Source: an uncultured Caldilineaceae bacterium (GTDB lineage Bacteria; Chloroflexota; Anaerolineae; Caldilineales; Caldilineaceae). Taken from it: a stretch of 64,000 nt of DNA. A program made the position numbers and the translations under genes. Position 1 is the first letter of the stretch; every line of letters starts with the position of its first letter. Positions 63,016 through 64,000 of the stretch are shown here, piece by piece. The notes beneath the pieces were generated by a model. It was not told where the DNA came from. It saw nothing but the letters and a program-made list of their open reading frames with translations, and did no database searches. The stretch lies in contig OY282381.1 of NCBI GenBank assembly GCA_958295915.1, positions 890,722 through 954,721 on the forward strand, given 5' to 3'.

Positions 63016-64000
63016 ATGCCCAAATTCATCATAATTGGCGGCGGTGTCATTGGTCTGAATACCGCCTATCAGTTGGCGCGAACGGAAGCGGGCGAGACGC
63101 CCGCGATCCCAGGCGGTAAGCGACCCGCCAAAGTCGTTCTGCTGGAAAAAGGTCAGGTTGGCGACGGCTCCAGCAGTCGCGCGGGCGGTATCATTACCGG
63201 ACTCCTGTGGACGGAGGCAGGCGTCCTGGCGAGGCGGACCAGCCTGCGTCTCTATCGAGAGTTGTCGGCAGATCTGGAACAGTATGGCTACCGTTTCCAG
63301 GACGTCGGCTGTCTTAACCTCTTCGATTCGTCGTTGTGGCCGGAGCGGGAAGCGCTGCTCCCACTGTATGATCGCCTCGACTTCTCCTACGAAATCCTCG
63401 ATGCCGGCCAGATGCGCCGGCGCTGGCCAGATCTGGCGCCCGAGGCCGATCACATCGGTCTCTACGATGCCCTGGGCGGCTACAGTGAACCGCATGAATT
63501 TGTGCCGGCATTGGCCAGACGCTGCCGCGATCTGGGTGTAGAGATACGCGAGAACGCGCGCGTGAACGGGCTGCAGATTGAAAATGGCCGGGCGACCGGC
63601 GTGCGGACAGACATGGGCACCGTGGCGGGCGATGTGGTCATCTGCACGGTGCACGCCTGGACCCGGGCGCTCATGGCCCAGTGCGGTCTGCGCCTGCCGA
63701 TCAAATCGTTTGTCCACCAGCGTTACATCACATCGGAACTGCCGGCCCGTGTGGCGATACCCGCCATCAACGCCAATCCCCAAGGCGGCTATATCCGCCC
63801 GGCCCGTCTGGGAAGCGGCGACTTTCGACTGCTGGCCGGCGGTGAAACCGAAGAGCGGTCAGAACAGCCGGTGGATGACCTCGCCTTTCACATGTCGGCC
63901 CTTTCCGCCCCGGACAGCGTACGCGCGCGCCTGTCGGCCAATCTGACGCCGCTGATCCCCAAGCTGGCGGGAAGCCGATGGGAGACCGAACAGGTAGGGC
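63016..64000 (+). CDS. FAD-dependent oxidoreductase, DAO family, 3' end missing
   Basis: Runs off the window after 328 codons without a stop. D-amino-acid-oxidase/sarcosine-oxidase-type flavoprotein: IIIGGGVIGLNTAYQLAR is the FAD-binding GxGxxG at residues 5-22, VVLLEKG the second strand, SSSRAGGIITG the isoalloxazine loop, and VVICTVHAW a later FAD contact. Likely oxidises an amine or 2-hydroxy acid. Residues about 24-37 (AGETPAIPGG) between the first helix and second strand are encoded by a family E hairpin repeat inserted in frame. No clear ribosome-binding site. Confidence 0.85.
   Translation, partial: MPKFIIIGGGVIGLNTAYQLARTEAGETPAIPGGKRPAKVVLLEKGQVGDGSSSRAGGIITGLLWTEAGVLARRTSLRLYRELSADLEQYGYRFQDVGCLNLFDSSLWPEREALLPLYDRLDFSYEILDAGQMRRRWPDLAPEADHIGLYDALGGYSEPHEFVPALARRCRDLGVEIRENARVNGLQIENGRATGVRTDMGTVAGDVVICTVHAWTRALMAQCGLRLPIKSFVHQRYITSELPARVAIPAINANPQGGYIRPARLGSGDFRLLAGGETEERSEQPVDDLAFHMSALSAPDSVRARLSANLTPLIPKLAGSRWETEQVG
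63088..63113 (+). repeat. Family E hairpin inside the FAD oxidoreductase gene
   Basis: GCGGGCG (63088-63094), AGA, CGCCCGC (63098-63104), then GATCCCAGG; nearly the same as the intergenic copy at 58190-58213. Confidence 0.75.

Overview
The window is about 64 kb of GC-rich bacterial chromosome carrying many solute-uptake genes (seven ABC-type permease and ATPase pairs or parts, lipoprotein binding proteins with a lipobox) together with sialidase-like, sulfatase, aldo/keto reductase, MocA-type dehydrogenase, LLM flavin oxidoreductase and phytanoyl-CoA-dioxygenase genes. This mix, the composition and the dense short intergenic repeats suggest a heterotrophic member of the Chloroflexota (Anaerolineae/Caldilineales-like). 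That placement is inference: there is no rRNA or other marker gene in the window. No tRNA, rRNA or CRISPR array was recognised.

Layout. 1-3889: MalE/MalF/MalG-type sugar uptake operon, its binding protein cut by the window start. 3918-6865: a small cassette with terminal inverted repeats encoding a coiled-coil membrane protein, a solitary Dam-type methyltransferase of foreign character, a glycosyltransferase remnant and a SAM methyltransferase. 7084-17328 (minus): catabolic operon of a BNR/sialidase-like protein, HpcH aldolase, MDR dehydrogenase, class III aminotransferase, amidohydrolase, ferritin-like protein, two aldo/keto reductases and a MocA dehydrogenase. 17490-20840: repeat array and a nuclease-methyltransferase (type ISP-like). 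20925-30997: an operon behind a strong sigma70-type promoter whose -10 lies inside a perfect inverted repeat; it has a family 5 binding protein, two permeases, two ATPases, a second BNR protein, an LLM oxidoreductase and a ThDP enzyme.

31209-45757: a second family 5 uptake operon (without ATPases) invaded and flanked by three related leucine-rich-repeat cassettes, with recombination scars made of pieces of the same operon. 45758-50970: repeat arrays, a DUF1156-type DNA methyltransferase with a repeat inserted in frame, and two more coiled-coil cassettes in tandem. 50999-61613: a third family 5 operon followed by a class V aminotransferase-fold enzyme, an uncharacterised 582-residue protein, a type I sulfatase, an LLM oxidoreductase and a PhyH dioxygenase. 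61746-64000: divergent MocA dehydrogenase and a FAD-dependent oxidoreductase running off the window.

Working model: the catabolic operons take up and process glycans, modified sugars or peptides; the only transporter ATPases present (24834-26890) may serve the two ATPase-less family 5 systems. At least six families of short repeats occupy the gene junctions, and several copies have entered coding sequence in frame. The least conventional content is the pair of repeat-protein cassette families: coiled-coil proteins with a structured leader, and LRR/SH3b proteins with a translationally coupled leader peptide.
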